Assembly (NCBI GenBank): GCA_966250335.1
Contig: CBINGZ010000061.1
Coordinates: 1-20,226 of the forward strand
Direction: 5' to 3'
Length of the DNA stretch: 20,226 bases
DNA from: OLB7 sp966250335
GTDB taxonomy: Bacteria > Bacteroidota > Ignavibacteria > OLB7
Made by a program: the position numbers and the translations under genes
Notes under the pieces: model-generated
What the model saw: only the letters and a program-made list of their open reading frames with translations
Databases searched by the model: none
What the model was told of the DNA's origin: nothing
In this document: piece by piece, positions 18,079 through 20,226 of the stretch
Numbering within the stretch: the stretch's first letter is position 1
Layout: each line of letters starts with the position of its first letter

Positions 18079-18114
18079 TTATTCCACACAGGGAATATTC
18101 CTTGCGTGGAATAA
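18079..18114. promoter_or_regulatory. Nested dyad operator upstream of the toxin-antitoxin remnant
   Basis: Outer arms TTATTCCAC (18079-18087) and GTGGAATAA (18106-18114) are perfect 9-bp inverted repeats. They share their centre with an inner perfect palindrome GGAATATTCC (18092-18101). Overall, 16 of 18 base pairs of the 36-bp dyad match. The half-site TTCC recurs in inner and outer arms, as in operators bound by two stacked dimers. It sits 22 bases before the toxin remnant, where type II toxin-antitoxin loci carry the antitoxin-binding operator. It is also the upstream boundary of the divergent protein A gene, so it could influence both directions. Confidence 0.7.
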
Positions 18115-18130
18115 TGAGGATGCGTACTAT
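18102..18130 (+). promoter_or_regulatory. Candidate sigma-70-like promoter for the antitoxin locus
   Basis: TTGCGT (18102-18107) and TACTAT (18125-18130) are separated by 17 bases, and the -35 box overlaps the right arm of the dyad operator, as expected for autorepression. Transcription would begin at about 18137, essentially at the toxin-remnant ATG. That would leave it nearly leaderless while still giving the antitoxin an 80-nt leader. Weak evidence. Confidence 0.35.
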
Positions 18131-18135
18131 CGCAT

Positions 18136-18219
18136 ATGACATGGGAAGTAGAGTTCACGGATGAGTTCGGCGAGTGGTGGAAGGACTTACTGCAAGAGGA
18201 ACAGGACGGAGGTCGATGA
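18136..18219 (+). pseudogene. HigB/RelE-like toxin remnant (27 codons)
   Basis: The short frame MTWEVEFTDEFGEWWKDLLQ followed by EEQDGGR and a stop matches the N-terminus of HigB-type (RelE superfamily) mRNA interferases, which usually open W-x-V-E-F-T-D-E-F-x-x-W-W and run to about 100-120 residues. Here the body with the catalytic basic residues is absent. The stop still overlaps the antitoxin start (ATGATG), as in intact HigBA operons. The simplest reading is a clean internal deletion that removed most of the toxin but kept both ends, leaving a translated leader peptide coupled to the antitoxin. The family call rests on only about 24 residues; the short length makes it likely rather than certain. 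Confidence 0.7.
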
Positions 18220-18569
18220 TGGCAAGGTCGTTCAATAAACTTCGGGAGGAGATGGCTCCCGAGCGCCGACAGCGGAACCATGCCAAGACGGAGGCAATTC
18301 TGAAGATGATGCCGTTGTATGAACTGCGTCATGCCCGCAAGATGAGCCAGGAGCAACTTGCTGAGGCGATGAATGTGAAGCAGGCCTCGATCTCCAAGCT
18401 GGAGCATCGGGTTGACATATACATCTCTACGCTACGACGATATGTTGAGGCAATGGGCGGTTCGCTGGTTATCCAGGCGATGTTCCCGGACGGAAACGTT
18501 ACTATCAATCAGTTCCATACTATCGAGGAGCAGGATGAGCTGGCCGATGAGGGCGAACTGACGATTTAA
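18219..18569 (+). CDS. XRE-family HigA-like antitoxin
   Basis: A cytoplasmic DNA-binding antitoxin of 116 residues. The start at 18219 (MARSFNKLREEM) matches how the family begins and is placed 6 bases after a good GGAGG site (18208-18212); the ATG one codon earlier (18216) overlaps the remnant stop as ATGA. The N-terminal segment 1-30 is the usual HigA toxin-neutralising arm. A helix-turn-helix spans about residues 33-64 (LYELRHARKMSQEQLAEAMN, then VKQASISKLEHR). The C-terminal part (TLRRYVEAMGGSLVIQAMFP and INQF) is characteristic of this antitoxin family, and the gene looks intact. It should bind the dyad at 18079-18114 and repress its own transcription. Its toxin partner is deleted, so it is now an orphan regulator. 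Confidence 0.85.
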   Translation: MARSFNKLREEMAPERRQRNHAKTEAILKMMPLYELRHARKMSQEQLAEAMNVKQASISKLEHRVDIYISTLRRYVEAMGGSLVIQAMFPDGNVTINQFHTIEEQDELADEGELTI

Positions 18570-18660
18570 ATCTCGATCAGATTCAGATATGGTTCGGTTT
18601 GAGATGTCCCGGACGTGCTGCGGCGGCGCCTCGTCTTCGGGCACGACCGGCCCCGAAACG

Positions 18661-18698
18661 AACGAAGCGATGAAGCCGTCCGGCTCCATCGCTTCGTT
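18661..18698. terminator. Bidirectional stem-loop between convergent genes
   Basis: A 12-bp perfect stem (18661-18672 with 18687-18698) has a further short inner stem AGCC/GGCT. It lies between the antitoxin stop (18569) and the convergent stop at 18722. On the plus strand it is followed by a T-rich stretch (ATTGTTCTT); on the minus strand by CGTTTC. It is a plausible shared terminator, better for the plus strand. The rest of the 152-base gap shows nothing else. Confidence 0.7.
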
Positions 18699-18721
18699 AT
18701 TGTTCTTACGGGCGTGGGAGA

Positions 18722-19258
18722 TTACAGCTCCTTCGCCTCCTCCACCGCCGTCACGATCGAGTTCATCGCCTCTTCCTCCAGCTTCCCGTTCGACTTCCAG
18801 TAGTGCCACTGGTTGGTAAAGCGCCCCTCGAAGCCGCTCAGGATCGCCAGAACCTTGACGGCGACCTTGTTCCCCTCCAGCTGCTCGAAGAAGACGGAGA
18901 CCTTCGTGCGCCCGTTACGCCATCCCGGCGAGCGGATGTAGGGAACCTCGCCGTACTCCTCCATGACATCGAAGAAGTTGTCGGCGTTGGCGATCCCCTT
19001 GTATCCTGTTTCGATAAGATTCCGCTTCTTGCTGGAATAGCTTACCTCGTACCCGATCGAGCTGAGAGCTTCCTTCACCGCCTTGAAGACGACGTCGTAA
19101 TCCTTCTCGAACTCGAAGAGCAGGGCCGTTCCGAGCGTGTCGGCCGATGCTCCAACGGAGTTCGCCGCCGGTTCATCATCGTCCTCCTGCGCGAACGCCG
19201 GCAGGACGGCGGACACGGCAAGAAAGAGAACGATCGCGATCTGTCGATATGACCTCAT
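18722..19258 (-). CDS. Small exported protein, BamC-like domain suspected
   Basis: A protein of 178 residues with a clear signal peptide (MRSYRQIAIVLFLAVSAVLP, cleavage after AFAQ) and no lipobox cysteine, so probably soluble in the periplasm or secreted. After an acidic linker, the segment FEKDYDVVFKAVKEALSSIG and the following YEVSYSSKKRNLIET resemble the start of BamC/NlpB-type domains, in which a helix (V/F-x-x-V-x-x-A-L-x-x-L-G-Y) is followed by a strand and a 'K-x-x-G-x-I' turn. The rest is an alpha/beta segment with a KVSVFFEQLEGNKVAVKV hairpin. The match is by eye only and the function is not established. The gene is downstream of the S41 peptidase gene in the same direction, after a 216-base gap. 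Confidence 0.75.
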   Translation of the reverse strand: MRSYRQIAIVLFLAVSAVLPAFAQEDDDEPAANSVGASADTLGTALLFEFEKDYDVVFKAVKEALSSIGYEVSYSSKKRNLIETGYKGIANADNFFDVMEEYGEVPYIRSPGWRNGRTKVSVFFEQLEGNKVAVKVLAILSGFEGRFTNQWHYWKSNGKLEEEAMNSIVTAVEEAKEL

Positions 19259-19398
19259 AGAGTGGACTGGAAAGTATGTTGAGAGGAAAGGAATTCAGTC
19301 GGAACCGCGATACGGCGCCTCTTCGGGCGCCCGCCGCATCCACCTGGACACGAGGAGCGGAGGAAGGTTTATCGGCCGGCGACGGCGCGAGGTGTCGA

Positions 19399-19423
19399 TT
19401 CGTATCGGGGCGCAAGATACGAA
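19399..19423 (-). promoter_or_regulatory. Inverted repeat between the S41 peptidase and the small exported protein
   Basis: TTCGTAT (19399-19405) pairs perfectly with ATACGAA (19417-19423) around an 11-base centre. CGAGG (19388-19392) and CCTCG (19424-19428) could extend it with a 6-base bulge. It lies about 50 bases behind the peptidase stop and 140 bases ahead of the next start. No thymine run follows on the minus strand, so it could be a weak terminator or an operator. Confidence 0.3.
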
Positions 19424-19474
19424 CCTCGATGAAGAATGTCGAGGTGTCCGGCGGGGGAGAGCCGCGTGCCCCGC

Positions 19475-20226
19475 TTACTCGTGCAGGGCCAGCAGACGCC
19501 GATAGTGCTCGTTGCCGGGATGAAGCATGGAGAGCGCCGTCCGAAGCTGCGCGTCGGATTCGAGCGAGGCGGCGATCCGTTCCTGCTGCTTCTGGAACCG
19601 TCCCCGGATCTGCGCCTGAAGCTCGCTCCGGATCTGCGCCCGGTCGGCTCTGATCCTGCTCCGATATTCGGAGCCGACGTCGCGCGCCAGACGGTCGATC
19701 TGGGCCGTCACCTCGCCGCCGTACCCTTCTCTGACGGCCGTCTCCTTCAGATCGTTGATCCGCGCCAGCATGGAGCCGGCGTCGCCGTCACCGGTCAGGG
19801 CGGCGATGGCGAACTCCTCGAACGCCGATATCAGCGAATCGCCGACGGTGAAGCCTGCCGGCAGCTCCCGCATGTCGGCGGTGTAGGTCGTGGCGAATCT
19901 GAAGAACGCCAGCGAACGGTTCAGTCGCTCCACGATCGAGTTCGTGTCGCGCTCCGCCACCAGCGTGTCGGGAAGAATTCCGCCGTGCTCGAAGACGACG
20001 CGGCCGACCCGTGTGTAGAAGGGGATCCGCGCCTCCGATTCGCCGGAGGATTTCCTGCCGAAACGGTCGCGGGCGTAGTCGATCTTCTGAATGCAGCGTC
20101 CCGACGGGATATAATAGCGCGCCGTGGTCAGCTTCAGCATGTTGTCGTACGGAAGCTGACGCATCGACTGTACCAGCCCCTTGCCGAAGCTCTGCGTCCC
20201 CATGATCACCCCGGCGTCCAGATCCT
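19475..20226 (-). CDS. S41 family C-terminal processing peptidase, C-terminal part
   Basis: The last 249 residues of a tail-specific serine protease are present; the frame runs off the right edge, so the signal, PDZ domain and catalytic serine lie outside. The segment DLDAGVIMGTQSFGKGLVQS is diagnostic: the Lys of FGKG (codon 20180-20182) is the general base of the Ser/Lys dyad. It is followed by the family's substrate-strand motif LKLTTARYYIPSGRCIQ and by GGILPDTLV. The final 150 residues are a helical, Arg/Gln/Glu-rich C-terminal extension of the kind seen in Bacteroidota carboxy-terminal proteases, which act in the periplasm on envelope proteins. The lysine and surrounding motifs are intact. 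Confidence 0.9.
   Translation of the reverse strand, partial: DLDAGVIMGTQSFGKGLVQSMRQLPYDNMLKLTTARYYIPSGRCIQKIDYARDRFGRKSSGESEARIPFYTRVGRVVFEHGGILPDTLVAERDTNSIVERLNRSLAFFRFATTYTADMRELPAGFTVGDSLISAFEEFAIAALTGDGDAGSMLARINDLKETAVREGYGGEVTAQIDRLARDVGSEYRSRIRADRAQIRSELQAQIRGRFQKQQERIAASLESDAQLRTALSMLHPGNEHYRRLLALHE

Noticed and set aside
18589..18819. Short plus-strand open frames after the antitoxin
   Set aside because: They run through the terminator hairpin and into the antisense of the small exported protein, with no ribosome-binding site or domain.

Overview
This is a high-GC bacterial chromosome segment, very probably from the Bacteroidota/Chlorobi (FCB) side of the tree. Three very large secreted proteins end in a conserved type IX secretion (T9SS) C-terminal sorting domain with an APNPFNP opening, and T9SS is confined to that group. 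High GC, weak Shine-Dalgarno sites and long 'choice-of-anchor D' (ASH/HYDIN-like) proteins fit a Kapabacteria/Ignavibacteria-like lineage better than classical low-GC Bacteroidetes. That narrower placement is an inference.

Layout. The 3' end of gcvP (glycine cleavage P protein) enters from the left on the plus strand. From about 0.9 to 17.9 kb, five large genes all lie on the minus strand, so they are transcribed right to left: T9SS/ASH protein A (14461-17937), T9SS/ASH protein B (10829-14335), a double-OmpA protein (8638-10764), T9SS/ASH protein C carrying a glycine-rich module (3154-8238), and a second double-OmpA protein (965-3031). A strong intrinsic terminator follows each OmpA gene (8559-8596 and 882-921). 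This suggests two transcription units, A-B-OmpA2 and C-OmpA1, each ending in the same kind of envelope anchor protein. The set looks like a duplicated surface-adhesin/envelope cassette.

The A, B and C proteins share one scaffold: signal peptide, eight ASH-type beta-sandwich repeats in the same order, a cohesin-like domain and a near-identical T9SS sorting domain. Protein C also carries about 450 extra N-terminal residues, including about 245 residues that are extremely glycine rich. The two OmpA paralogues share an N-terminal beta-barrel, a pure polyproline linker (18 or 22 prolines), a degenerate OmpA-like domain, a beta-sandwich segment and a canonical peptidoglycan-binding OmpA domain.

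To the right, on the plus strand, lies a decayed HigBA-type toxin-antitoxin locus. It has an intact XRE/HigA-like antitoxin, a 27-codon remnant of the HigB toxin that still overlaps the antitoxin start, and a 36-bp nested dyad operator upstream. A convergent minus-strand gene encodes a small exported protein resembling BamC-type domains. The window ends inside an S41 (C-terminal processing) peptidase gene that preserves the catalytic lysine region. No tRNA, rRNA, CRISPR array or insertion sequence was seen.
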